Shown here: positions 18,915-28,486 of the stretch, one piece after another | Layout: every line of letters starts with the position of its first letter | How positions within the stretch are numbered: the stretch's first letter is position 1 | Made by a program: the position numbers and the translations under genes | DNA from: Hahellaceae bacterium | GTDB lineage: Bacteria > Pseudomonadota > Gammaproteobacteria > Pseudomonadales > Oleiphilaceae | DNA: 64,000 nt | NCBI GenBank assembly: GCA_024234505.1 | Contig: JACKOD010000001.1 | Location: 434,001-498,000 of the forward strand | Reading direction: 5' to 3' | The notes under the pieces: model-generated | The model's database searches: none | What the model saw: only the letters and a program-made list of their open reading frames with translations | What the model was told of the DNA's origin: nothing

Positions 18915-21377
18915 TTGAAACTTCGGTCAAAGATTCTGCTACTGCTTTTACCCACCAGTGTGCTGCCCTTGATTTTATTGGGCGGATTCGCCTATGTATA
19001 TATCAATACCCACAGCTATCGGGCGACGACAAGCCAGATGGATACGGCGATGGAGCAAGTTGCCGGCAATCTAAAAAGCCAAATAGATAGTACGAAGGGC
19101 AATATTGAATTGCTCAGTGCTTCCGAGTTATTTCGTCGTTATATGACCGCTGATGATTTAACTCGCTATCAATTAATTCATCGTCCCCTAATCAATCAGT
19201 TTCGCGATTATCAACATGCGAATAAGGATATATATGATATTCGCATTTTTTTACCGAATGGGGATGAAGATTTAAAAGTATTATCGGGTATTGAACGCTC
19301 AGATCATGATAGAGCCGGTTTCTTAAAGCGTTTATTTGATGGTGAATTAGAGACCTTGGGCGAGCTGAGTAAAGCCGGGCTTCCGGAAGGCGGCGTTGGC
19401 CTGGACTATGTTATGGCCAAGATGATCAAACTCCGGAAAACTGATTCCGAGTCATTGAGTGTGAAACCTTCGCCTCGTGGTTACTTTCTGATTGCGTTTG
19501 CTTTGGACAAAGTGGTTGAATCAATGACTGACGCCGCCAAGGGACAAAAAGGCGTATTTTATCTGACTAATCAAACGGGAGAAGTCTTTTACTCAACTGA
19601 TGAAAAGTTTTTCGATAACTCAAAAATGGCGCTTCAGTCGATTGTAAGTCAACGGGTATCAAGTATTCGGTTGCAAGACGTCAATAATCAATCGGTATAT
19701 GCAGGGTTTAAACGAATTACTGATAAGGTTTTTCTTGTTGGTATCGTTCCTCAGGCGGTCGTTGAATCGACGGCAAAGGAGTTGGGCGGCTATTTCATCT
19801 GGATTGTATTTATAGCTGTTATTTGCGCCACGTTAATTATCTTTCAGCAAGTCAATGCGCTTTTAATTAATCCGATTAATCATTTAAGACGAATGGTTGC
19901 CCGTTTTAAAGAGGGGCATCTGGAACAGGATGTAAAATTACTTGGCAACGATGAGTTATCCGAATTGGCTAACGATTTCAGGGAAATGAGCGGTAGCCTT
20001 GCTAAAAGTACGGAAAAAGTAAATGCGTTGGCCTACTACGATACCTTGACTGGGCTACCCAATCGCGAAACGTTCAATATTTGTCTGGACAAATCGTTGA
20101 AGAGTTGTGAACGATCCAACAAAGTCCTGGCTTTGCTCTTTATTGATTTGGATAACTTTAAGTACGTCAATGATGTATTTGGGCATCAAGCTGGAGATGA
20201 CTTGCTTAAAGAGGCTGCCCGACGCCTGGAAAGTTCATTACGAAATGCCGATGTACTGTCCAGACAACTTGAAGACTTTGAGGATGGATCTGAAGCCAGC
20301 GGGATGGTCGTGCGGCTGGGAGGCGATGAATTTACCGTGTTGCTGACGGATTTGCGTCAGGCGCATCAGGCATCGCTTGTCGCACAGCGAATTATTGATG
20401 TGATCTCTGCCCCCTTTATGGTCATGAACCGAGAGGTTAACGTGGGCGCCAGTGTGGGTATCGCGATGTACCCGGTGGATGGTAAAAATTCGGAGAATCT
20501 GGTTAAAAGCGCCGATCTGGCCATGTATGAAGCAAAACAAAAAGGGAAGAACAATTACCAGTTTTTTACCAAAGCACTTAATTCTGCAGTGGCGCGTCGC
20601 ATTGAAATAGAAGGTGAGCTACGTAAAGCGCTCAAGCTCAACCAGTTCTATCTTGAATATCAACCAAAAGTGGATTTACGCAGTGGAAAAGTCACCGGGG
20701 TGGAAGCCCTGATTCGATGGAGGCACCCGGAAAAAGGCGTCATACCACCCATTCAGTTTATACCGGTGGCGGAAGATTGCGGCCTGATCAATGAGCTTGG
20801 ACGTTATACTCTCATGGAGGCCTGTCATCAGCTACGGAGTTGGGCCAATATTCCTTATTTTTCTGATCTGACCGTCGCGGTTAACATTTCCGGCCAGCAC
20901 CTGGCACTGGGAGACCCACTTAAGGATCTGCAGGATGCCGTGTCGCAGTACCAGATAAATCCGGAGAAAATTGAAATTGAAATTACTGAAAGTATTTTGC
21001 TCAAAGACGAAGATCGTAGTATCGAAATTCTCAAGGCATTACGTAAATTAGGGATTAAAATCGCACTGGATGATTTTGGCACAGGCTATTCTTCTTTGGC
21101 TTATCTTAGGAAGTTTCCTATTGATGTCATAAAAATTGATAGAGGCTTTGTACTTGAAATGGAGCAGGATGAGCAAAGTGTCTTTATCGTTAAGGCGATT
21201 GTTGATCTGGCTCGGGCGATGTCTCTAAAGGTGGTCGTGGAGGGATTGGAAACGTCAGGGCAGGTTCAGGTGGTGCAACGATTGGGGTGCGATCTGGGGC
21301 ATGGGTATTTTTTCTCCCGGCCTGTAAAGCAGTCGGAAGTTTCGATAAATTTTCTAGAGGTGTTGCCCAAACCCTGA
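18915..21377 (+). CDS. MbaA-like membrane GGDEF-EAL protein with HAMP domain
   Basis: An 820-residue c-di-GMP enzyme. Membrane helices at about 7-31 and 292-311 enclose a periplasmic sensor domain of ~260 residues. A HAMP region follows (about 312-365), then GGDEF (about 375-540, with intact RLGGDEF near 466) and EAL (about 560-810, with VEALIRWRHP and LDDFGTGYSSLAYLRK). Both catalytic signatures look usable, so it may be a synthase, a phosphodiesterase or switchable. In the last EAL motif a His (HGYFFSRPV) stands where Gln is common. The start is TTG 18915 with AAGGAG eight bases upstream. Close coupling to the PotD-like gene suggests that protein docks on the periplasmic domain, as NspS does on MbaA. 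Confidence 0.85.
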   Translation: MKLRSKILLLLLPTSVLPLILLGGFAYVYINTHSYRATTSQMDTAMEQVAGNLKSQIDSTKGNIELLSASELFRRYMTADDLTRYQLIHRPLINQFRDYQHANKDIYDIRIFLPNGDEDLKVLSGIERSDHDRAGFLKRLFDGELETLGELSKAGLPEGGVGLDYVMAKMIKLRKTDSESLSVKPSPRGYFLIAFALDKVVESMTDAAKGQKGVFYLTNQTGEVFYSTDEKFFDNSKMALQSIVSQRVSSIRLQDVNNQSVYAGFKRITDKVFLVGIVPQAVVESTAKELGGYFIWIVFIAVICATLIIFQQVNALLINPINHLRRMVARFKEGHLEQDVKLLGNDELSELANDFREMSGSLAKSTEKVNALAYYDTLTGLPNRETFNICLDKSLKSCERSNKVLALLFIDLDNFKYVNDVFGHQAGDDLLKEAARRLESSLRNADVLSRQLEDFEDGSEASGMVVRLGGDEFTVLLTDLRQAHQASLVAQRIIDVISAPFMVMNREVNVGASVGIAMYPVDGKNSENLVKSADLAMYEAKQKGKNNYQFFTKALNSAVARRIEIEGELRKALKLNQFYLEYQPKVDLRSGKVTGVEALIRWRHPEKGVIPPIQFIPVAEDCGLINELGRYTLMEACHQLRSWANIPYFSDLTVAVNISGQHLALGDPLKDLQDAVSQYQINPEKIEIEITESILLKDEDRSIEILKALRKLGIKIALDDFGTGYSSLAYLRKFPIDVIKIDRGFVLEMEQDEQSVFIVKAIVDLARAMSLKVVVEGLETSGQVQVVQRLGCDLGHGYFFSRPVKQSEVSINFLEVLPKP

Positions 21378-21406
21378 CGCCGCATATCTAGATCTATAAT
21401 CCAATA

Positions 21407-24400
21407 CTATGCCTGATTAAAGATATCAAGGTTGCCTCCTGCCGCCATCATATTTTCCGAGATGGTTTTTTCAACGACAAAGTTCATCAGATAAAACGGC
21501 CCACCGGCTTTTGCCCCGGTGCCGGAGCGTTGAATACCCCCAAAAGGCTGGCAGCCGGGGATTGCGCCAATTTGATTGCGATTTAAATATAGATTACCCA
21601 CATTGAGTGAGGCCCGGGCTTGATTCATGTGGAGGCTCAGTCGAGAGTGTACTGAGGCGGTAAGGCCAAATCCTAACTGGTTGATATGGTGGAGTTGTTG
21701 CTCGAAATCATTGGATGCATAACTGGCAATATGAAGTACCGGCCCGAAGACTTCCTCTTTCATATCGTACCATTTAGGATGGAATAACAGGGTGGGGGCC
21801 TGATAATAGCCCACCAGGTCAGTAGAGGGAGCCTCAAATCTTTCAGAGAAATCTCCAGCAATGTAGTTGGTTATGGTTTGTTTGGCCGACGCCGAAATCA
21901 GGGGGCCCAGGTGGGAATCCGCCACGGCGGGATGTCCCAAATTAAGTGTGCGACTGCTATCCACTAGCTTGTGCCAGTAAAATTCCATCTGATCGTCCGG
22001 AACCAGCAATAGCCGGGTTGCGGAGCAACGCTGTCCCGCACTGTTAAATGCTCCAGCCATTGCGTCAATGATGACTTGCTCTGGTAACGCTGTCGTATCA
22101 ACAATCATTGCATTGATGCCACCGGTTTCCGCGATGAGTTGAGGGAACCCTTCATGAAAGGTAGCAATTTGATGTTGAATTTTTTTGGCAACCTCGGTTG
22201 ATCCCGTAAAGGCAATTCCATCAAAACGGTATTCTTGTATGAGTGTGTCTGCTGCTTTGCCGTCGACTAACAAGAATTGAAGCGCATCGTGAGGAATACC
22301 GGCCTCATAGCAAAGCTCACAAAAGAATTGCGCGATAAGTGGGGTATGGCTGGATGGTTTGGCGACTACTCGATTACCGGTGAGAAGTGCTGCAACTATT
22401 TGGCCACCCATGATCGCCAGTGGGAAATTCCAGGGACTAATGCAGAGGAAATCGCCTCTTGGAGACAGATTATGTTGGTTCTTTTCACCATTGTATTGTC
22501 CCAATGAGGAGGAAAATTTAATCAGCTTGGTGAACTGTATCGGGTAGTAGTTGCAAAATTCAAGTAGTTCCCTGATTTCGCTACAAGCATCAGTAACACA
22601 CTTACCCGCTTCGTGTACTAAAAGATAAAGAAAGTCTGGAGCCCGCCGTCTAATGAGCTGTTCTAGTGAAGTGATTGACTTAATGCGTGTTTTTACGTCG
22701 GTTTGCCACCATGAACAAGGGTGTGTGAGCGCCGTCAGTGTGCTTTGAATCGCTTCCTCTGAGGCTAGATTTCTAACACTCACAATAAAAGAAAGGTCTC
22801 CTGGACTGGGAGCGGAGATCTGGTTGCGGCTATCAAGATGAGCCCCATTGATTATACTCTTGCACGAGGCTGGATCCTGTTGCCGGGTGAGTCTCTTAAA
22901 CAGGTCTCTCGCCAGTGGGGTGCTATGCAAGTGTAAGGGTGGCGGGGATTTTATCTTCAATATGTGTCTGGGATTGTCCGGCAGCAAAGAAACATTGTGT
23001 GTGTTAGGTCCGTCACTGGTTTTGAGCGCCTTTTTGTAAAACTGATTGAGAAATGAGGTATTCGCACCGTTTTCCAAAAGTCGTCTAACGAGATAAGGAA
23101 GCAATTGGCGATGCTCTCCAATCGGGCAGTAAGTTCGAATCATCAAGGCGGGTTTTAGCTGAGATACGGCTTGATATATTGAGTCGCCCATTCCGTAGAG
23201 CTTTTGAAATTCACACGCTCCTGGCAAGCTGCTATCAATAAGCGCGAGTACTTGAGAGATACTTCTGGCATTATGGGTGGCAAACTGTGGCGAAAGATAC
23301 TGGGCATGCCGGATCAATAATGAGGCACAGATGAGGTAATTTTCATCCGTCTCGGATTTTTTCGTAAATACCGGATAGTGATTTAATCCCAGTTGTTCCG
23401 CTGCTTTAATTTCTGCGTCCCAGTAGGCGCCTTTAACGAGACGAACATGAAAGCGGGTCTGGTATGTCGAGGCCAACTCAGTTAACCAATAAATGACACG
23501 ACTGGCTCGTCGTTGGTAGGCTTGTACCGCAATGCCGATTAGGTTTTCGGTGGGCTTTTCTTTGAGCAAACTGAGCGTATGTTGAAGCACCTTTAAAGAC
23601 AAGTCGAGACGCCAGCTTTCTTCTGCGTCTATGGTTATCTGGATATTATTTTCGATGGCCATCTGAAAAAGCATTAGCGTTTTAGGTATTAGTCTGACTT
23701 TCAACGTTTCCCAAAATCGAAGTTCGTAGCAGGGATCTAATGCACTGAGTTTAATGGAAATGGACGGTGGGTATTTGAAGGACTGTCCTGTGTGCTGTGC
23801 ACAAAACAAGATCGCATCGAGGTATTGTTGAAAATAGAAGTTGGCATCTGCCAGCGTCAGAGCCGATTCGCCAAGCATATCAAAAGACTGCGTGTAGTTT
23901 TCAAAAATGACGGGTTGCGATTGGCGGAGCGCGTCAGGTAGGGTTTCACCACACACAAACTGCTGTCCTAGCTTATCGACAAACTTTCTAATGCCTATGA
24001 GTAAGGCTATTTCTCCCTTATGTTTTAACCATTCTCGTAATGACGATTTTCCCGGGATATTTTCAGGTAAGCCAAGAAATTCCTTACCTATTTCCAAGGC
24101 CAGTATGAGGCTATCGACAGCGCCAGAGTCTGCTGTATTGAAGAAATGATCCCATCGTCCGTAATTCAGATTTTCGCGAATAAGTTGTAACGCTTGTGTT
24201 TCATTAACGGTGCGAGGTAATGCTTCCACAATTTTAAGTAAAGATTTTCCTTCGGGGGTATCTAACGAAAAAACACTAATGATTTGTTCGAATAGGCTTA
24301 GTGGAATTCCCCTGGCAGCTTGCATGATCTTTTCATAATAAGATCTGCTGGCGGCGGAGTCGAAGTCTGAGGTGCTTTGGCCACCCGGAGTTGCGTCGGG

Positions 24401-24553
24401 GTGAGTTGCTGCATCCAACTCCGAAACAAAATCGTTCGGAAGCGGCTCATCATATGGCCAGCGATTTTTGTCGACGGTCCAGTGATTAAGTTTTGATTGG
24501 TTCGTCGAGTTGACGGAGGTGACTGTGTTCGGGTGCCCGGATGTATTTGACAT
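21407..24553 (-). CDS. putA: Bifunctional proline dehydrogenase / P5C dehydrogenase PutA
   Basis: PutA oxidises proline to glutamate in two steps using FAD and NAD. The 1048-residue protein has a proline-dehydrogenase barrel (about residues 160-480, including RLVKGAYWDAEIK and YQRRASRVIYWL). The aldehyde dehydrogenase half (about 560-1030) has LIAETGGINAMI with the general base and FNSAGQRCSATRLLL with the catalytic Cys near 842. The length and the absence of a ribbon-helix-helix N-terminus indicate the short PutA class, which does not itself repress transcription. ATG 24553 is preferred to TTG 24556 because GGGGGAAG lies just upstream. It converges with the GGDEF-EAL gene, with only 29 bases between the stops. 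Confidence 0.95.
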   Translation of the reverse strand: MSNTSGHPNTVTSVNSTNQSKLNHWTVDKNRWPYDEPLPNDFVSELDAATHPDATPGGQSTSDFDSAASRSYYEKIMQAARGIPLSLFEQIISVFSLDTPEGKSLLKIVEALPRTVNETQALQLIRENLNYGRWDHFFNTADSGAVDSLILALEIGKEFLGLPENIPGKSSLREWLKHKGEIALLIGIRKFVDKLGQQFVCGETLPDALRQSQPVIFENYTQSFDMLGESALTLADANFYFQQYLDAILFCAQHTGQSFKYPPSISIKLSALDPCYELRFWETLKVRLIPKTLMLFQMAIENNIQITIDAEESWRLDLSLKVLQHTLSLLKEKPTENLIGIAVQAYQRRASRVIYWLTELASTYQTRFHVRLVKGAYWDAEIKAAEQLGLNHYPVFTKKSETDENYLICASLLIRHAQYLSPQFATHNARSISQVLALIDSSLPGACEFQKLYGMGDSIYQAVSQLKPALMIRTYCPIGEHRQLLPYLVRRLLENGANTSFLNQFYKKALKTSDGPNTHNVSLLPDNPRHILKIKSPPPLHLHSTPLARDLFKRLTRQQDPASCKSIINGAHLDSRNQISAPSPGDLSFIVSVRNLASEEAIQSTLTALTHPCSWWQTDVKTRIKSITSLEQLIRRRAPDFLYLLVHEAGKCVTDACSEIRELLEFCNYYPIQFTKLIKFSSSLGQYNGEKNQHNLSPRGDFLCISPWNFPLAIMGGQIVAALLTGNRVVAKPSSHTPLIAQFFCELCYEAGIPHDALQFLLVDGKAADTLIQEYRFDGIAFTGSTEVAKKIQHQIATFHEGFPQLIAETGGINAMIVDTTALPEQVIIDAMAGAFNSAGQRCSATRLLLVPDDQMEFYWHKLVDSSRTLNLGHPAVADSHLGPLISASAKQTITNYIAGDFSERFEAPSTDLVGYYQAPTLLFHPKWYDMKEEVFGPVLHIASYASNDFEQQLHHINQLGFGLTASVHSRLSLHMNQARASLNVGNLYLNRNQIGAIPGCQPFGGIQRSGTGAKAGGPFYLMNFVVEKTISENMMAAGGNLDIFNQA

Positions 24554-24600
24554 CAATTCTTCCCCCGTTTAAATATCCACCTCCATTGGTATAGCTTAAA

Positions 24601-24633
24601 AAGAGAAGGGGCACCAGTGGTGCCCCTTCTCTT
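24601..24633 (-). terminator. Strong intrinsic terminator of the alpha/beta hydrolase gene
   Basis: A 33-base near-perfect palindrome with 16-bp arms (left arm begins AAGAGAAGGGGCACC) lies 24 bases past the hydrolase stop. On the minus strand it is followed by a run of five T, giving a classical terminator. It also insulates putA from the hydrolase gene. Confidence 0.9.
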
Positions 24634-24657
24634 GCAATTGATATCGCCGAATTGCTT

Positions 24658-25713
24658 TTATAGTGTGCTGTCTGCGTGGCTTACGGTTGCTTGTGCCAGA
24701 CCCGCATTAGGTAATGGTTCACCAGACAAGAACGCTTTAGCGTCAGCAACGCTTTTTTCTGGAATCTCTTCCATGGGCATGTGGCCAACACCAGGATAAA
24801 TCAGTACCTGTGAGTCCCGAATATCTTCCTGCCAGCGTTTGGTCAAAGCAACTGGAACCCAACGATCACTCTCGCCCCACATCAGCAATGTGGGGGCTTT
24901 TATGCGATGGAAAGGCATTGGCATTTCAGTCGTGCTTCGCTCAACCAGCATTTCAATCGTTTTTATATAGGCGGCCTTTGCGCCAGGACGCTGAGACATG
25001 TGAACATAGCGATCCTGATGATAGCGAGTCAGGCGGCTGGGATCACCATAGACGTCATTCATCGTCATGGTTACAAAGAGCGGAGGCTGAATCAGCTGAC
25101 CCATTTGGGCTACTCCGGGCGCGATCGCCAACTCAAAAATCCAGGGAACAGGTTGAGGGTATGCTACCGGATCTAACAGTATCAGCCTTTCAACACGATC
25201 CGGATACAGTGAGGCGTATTGGGCGCTGATATACCCACCAAGTGAATTGCCTGCCAGGGAAAATCTTTCGAGTTCAATCTCATCAATGAATTTGGCAAAG
25301 GTATTGATTAAAAACGCTTCGTTAAAGTCGTCTGCATTTTCCGGGGCACCAGTCAGTCCATAACCTGGAACGTCGAGGGAAATAACCCTATGATCTTTTT
25401 CCAGTTCAGGAATCCAGCCATCCCAAGTCTGTAAAGACGACATAATGCCGTGTACAAGAACAACAACCGGGCCTTCACCTACATCCTGATAGTGAATATC
25501 AAGACCGTTGACCTTCACCCATTTTGAATCTTTTGTGGTGTACTGCTTTTTTAGATCTTTTAGTGGAATACTGGTAACGCCCATTGCATTGGCCAAAGAC
25601 GGACTGGCTCTCATGGCTGCGCTCATGCTGGAACAGCCAGAGAGCTCCAGGACGGAAAATAACAGAACAAAAACAAGAGATAGATGACGCAATACTGACA
25701 TAAAAGGGACCAT
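24658..25713 (-). CDS. Alpha/beta hydrolase lipoprotein
   Basis: A predicted lipoprotein: a hydrophobic signal ends in the lipobox LSGC, so Cys is lipidated after cleavage. The rest is an alpha/beta hydrolase with the oxyanion motif HGIMSSLQTW, the nucleophile elbow GNSLGG (Ser), Asp in MWGESDRWVP and His in GVGHMPMEE. The triad is complete, so it is probably an esterase or lipase-like enzyme facing the periplasm. The substrate cannot be read from sequence. Start choice: ATG 25713 or ATG 25701; the longer frame to 25773 adds residues in front of the signal peptide and is unlikely. Confidence 0.8.
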   Translation of the reverse strand: MVPFMSVLRHLSLVFVLLFSVLELSGCSSMSAAMRASPSLANAMGVTSIPLKDLKKQYTTKDSKWVKVNGLDIHYQDVGEGPVVVLVHGIMSSLQTWDGWIPELEKDHRVISLDVPGYGLTGAPENADDFNEAFLINTFAKFIDEIELERFSLAGNSLGGYISAQYASLYPDRVERLILLDPVAYPQPVPWIFELAIAPGVAQMGQLIQPPLFVTMTMNDVYGDPSRLTRYHQDRYVHMSQRPGAKAAYIKTIEMLVERSTTEMPMPFHRIKAPTLLMWGESDRWVPVALTKRWQEDIRDSQVLIYPGVGHMPMEEIPEKSVADAKAFLSGEPLPNAGLAQATVSHADSTL

Positions 25714-25909
25714 AACCTTAACGCATTTGTTCCTGTGATGAGAGGAAAGACCCGATGAAGATCTTTCCTCCAATGTATGGCTCTAAATTACAAGTTATTA
25801 CGAATGGTTACAGTGACGTAGTCGAAAAAAAACGAGAATGTTGAAAAAACGTACAGAATGAATTGCTACCGATGACGCTTATCTCAACGTCATCACTATA
25901 GATTGCCCT

Positions 25910-26698
25910 TTAATCATCCAATGCACCCATGGCCGTGATATTGAAACCGCCATCTACATAAAGAATTTCCCCTGTGATACCACTGGCAAGATCAGAGCAC
26001 AAAAATGCGGCGGCATTGCCTACTTCGTCAATCGTGACGTTACGACGTAACGGGGTTTGCTTTTCGTTGGCCGCGAGCATTTTGCGGAAACTTTTAATGC
26101 CTGAGGCCGCCAGTGTTCTGATCGGCCCTGCGGAGATTGCATTTACACGGGTGCCTTCAGGGCCCAAACTGGATGCCATGTAGCGTACGTTAGCTTCCAG
26201 ACTGGCTTTGGCCACACCCATGACATTGTAGTTTGGCATGGTGCGCTCCGCGCCCAGGTAACTTAAGGTCAGAAGTGCGCCATTACGGTCTTTCATGAGT
26301 TCTCTTGCGCCTTTAGCCAAAGCGACAAAACTGTATGAGCTGATATCGTGAGCGATACGAAAGCCTTCTCGGGTGGTGATGTCGACGTAATTTCCGTCGA
26401 GTTCACTTGCTGGCGCAAATCCCACCGAATGAATCAATATGTCTATACCCTCCCAATGCTCAGCGAGAGAGGCAAAAAGTTGATCTATTTGCTCATCATT
26501 GGATACGTCACAAGGCAGAACAATGTTGCAGTTCCATTCCGCACCAAACTCTTCTACACGTGATTTAAGCTTGTCATTTTGATATGTGAGCGCTATTTCT
26601 GCACCTTCTCTGTGTAGCGCTCTGGCAATTCCGGTGGCAATAGAAAGTTTGCTGGCGATCCCGACGACCAGTGCTTTTTTTCCTGCAAGAAAACCCAT
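25910..26698 (-). CDS. fabI: Enoyl-ACP reductase FabI
   Basis: FabI catalyses the NADH-dependent last step of fatty-acid elongation. It is a 262-residue short-chain dehydrogenase-type protein. The nucleotide-binding segment is VVGIASKLSIATGIARAL. The catalytic Tyr and Lys sit in NYNVMGVAKASLEANVRYMA (Y-x6-K), and ISAGPIRTLAASGIK is the typical substrate-loop region. ATG 26698 is chosen because GGAAGG lies six bases upstream and MGFLAGKKALV is the family start. It follows yejF on the same strand after 70 bases; fabI beside peptide ABC genes is also seen in Pseudomonas. Confidence 0.96.
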   Translation of the reverse strand: MGFLAGKKALVVGIASKLSIATGIARALHREGAEIALTYQNDKLKSRVEEFGAEWNCNIVLPCDVSNDEQIDQLFASLAEHWEGIDILIHSVGFAPASELDGNYVDITTREGFRIAHDISSYSFVALAKGARELMKDRNGALLTLSYLGAERTMPNYNVMGVAKASLEANVRYMASSLGPEGTRVNAISAGPIRTLAASGIKSFRKMLAANEKQTPLRRNVTIDEVGNAAAFLCSDLASGITGEILYVDGGFNITAMGALDD

Positions 26699-26768
26699 GT
26701 TGTGCCTTCCCATGTAAATTAACAGATTCGATTCTTAAATTCGGCTGACCTGGTGAGTCGAACTTCAT

Positions 26769-28412
26769 TTAACTTGTTGTATTTACCAGTTCATTGTTTG
26801 CGAGTGCTTTGCTTTCGTAGAAGAAAGCGGCATCAATCAGTTCGCGCGTATAGGGTTCTTTAGGATGATTGAATATCTGGCTTGCCTCGCCTTGCTCAAC
26901 TACGCGACCACTTTTCAACACAATAATTCTATGGCTGAGTGCTTTAACTACGGCTAAATCATGACTGATAAAAAGATAGCTTATCTGATATTTGTTTTGC
27001 AGTGATTGCAGTAGTTTAACCACCTGGCATTGTACAGTTCGATCCAGTGCAGAGGTGGGTTCGTCAAGCACGATCAGCTTGGGTTGTAGTACCAGTGCTC
27101 TGGCAATGGCGATACGCTGGCGTTGCCCCCCTGAAAACTCATGAGGATAGCGATGACGACACTCCGGATCGAGTTCCACTTCTTTTAGAACGTCAATGAT
27201 GGCTTGCTCTCTGGATTCTTTGTTGCCCACCCGATGAATATCCAGACCTTCCCCGATAATTTCTGCAATTGACATGCGAGGGCTTAAACTGCCAAACGGG
27301 TCCTGGAATACAATCTGGATTTCCCGCCGCAATGGTCGAAACTGATGTTGGTTCATGGGCGAAATAAGTTGCTGATTAAAATGTATTTCACCATGGCTTG
27401 ATATGAGTTTGAGCAGCGCGAGCCCAATGGTTGTTTTCCCGCTCCCACTTTCACCTACAATACCCAGTGTTTCGCCCGCCCGAAGAGATAGGGTGATATC
27501 CTGCGCCGCTTTGAACCACGAGAGCGTTTTGCCCATAAAATTTTTTTTCTGGGAAAACCAAACGTTTAGTTCCTGAGTTTGGAGAAGTATAGCTGCATCT
27601 GCGGCGACCGGCTGAGGTGAGCCGGTCGGATCGGCATCAATCAGCTGTCGGGTATAAGCATGCTGTGGTGAATGGAATAGCTGTTCGCAATCACCGTCTT
27701 CTATTTGATTGCCATGCTGCATGACCAGTACACGATCGGCATAGTGGCGAACGATGTTCAGGTCGTGCGTAATCAGCAAAATGGCCATGCCCAGTCGAGC
27801 CTGTAAAGACTTCAAAAGTTCAAGAACCTGCTTTTGTACCGTGACATCGAGGGCAGTAGTTGGCTCATCTGCGATAAGCAAGTCGGGTTCGTTGGCCAAC
27901 GCCATCGCAATCATGACGCGCTGCTTTTGTCCTCCAGACAATTGATGAGGATAATAGCCAAGCCGTTCTGATGCTTGAGGGATACCGACCAGTTCGAGAA
28001 GTTCGATGATCCGTTTTCGTGCCTGAATTCCGGTTAAACCTTTATGCAGCAAAAGAGTCTCGCCTATTTGCCGCTCGATGCTATGAAGCGGGTTCAGAGA
28101 GGTCATTGGCTCTTGAAAGATCATACTGATTCGCTCGCCGCGAATGGCTCTCATTTGCCTGTCACTTGATTTCAACAGGTCTTTGCCCTGAAAAAAAATT
28201 TCTCCACTAGGGTGTCGTGCGACCGGGTAGGGCAAAAGACGTAAGATCGAGAGCGCACTGACGGACTTTCCGGAACCGCTTTCTCCGACAATGGCAAGGG
28301 TCTGATTTTTGTGGATGTCGAACGACAGAGACTTGACCGCCTTGATGCAGCGCTCTCCGCTGGTAAATTCAACACTAAGATTGCGAACCGAAAGCAAGGC
28401 CGTGTCAGACAT
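26769..28412 (-). CDS. yejF: Peptide ABC transporter ATPase YejF (two nucleotide-binding domains)
   Basis: A 547-residue protein with two fused ABC ATPase domains, powering the YejABEF importer of oligopeptides and microcin C-like compounds. Domain 1 has Walker A GESGSGKSV, signature LSGGQKQRV and Walker B LLIADEPTTALD. Domain 2 has GESGSGKTT, FSGGQRQRIAIARAL and LIVLDEPTSALD. ATG 28412 starts MSDTALLSVRNLSVEF and fits the family; the longer frame to 28460 is not needed. It is the last gene of yejA-yejA-yejB-yejE-yejF. Confidence 0.93.
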   Translation of the reverse strand: MSDTALLSVRNLSVEFTSGERCIKAVKSLSFDIHKNQTLAIVGESGSGKSVSALSILRLLPYPVARHPSGEIFFQGKDLLKSSDRQMRAIRGERISMIFQEPMTSLNPLHSIERQIGETLLLHKGLTGIQARKRIIELLELVGIPQASERLGYYPHQLSGGQKQRVMIAMALANEPDLLIADEPTTALDVTVQKQVLELLKSLQARLGMAILLITHDLNIVRHYADRVLVMQHGNQIEDGDCEQLFHSPQHAYTRQLIDADPTGSPQPVAADAAILLQTQELNVWFSQKKNFMGKTLSWFKAAQDITLSLRAGETLGIVGESGSGKTTIGLALLKLISSHGEIHFNQQLISPMNQHQFRPLRREIQIVFQDPFGSLSPRMSIAEIIGEGLDIHRVGNKESREQAIIDVLKEVELDPECRHRYPHEFSGGQRQRIAIARALVLQPKLIVLDEPTSALDRTVQCQVVKLLQSLQNKYQISYLFISHDLAVVKALSHRIIVLKSGRVVEQGEASQIFNHPKEPYTRELIDAAFFYESKALANNELVNTTS

Positions 28413-28486
28413 AAGTTCTCTGTGCGTAAGTATATTTAGCCAAGTCGTGGAAGAATCCAAACAGGCATCCCGCCACGTTATGTTTT

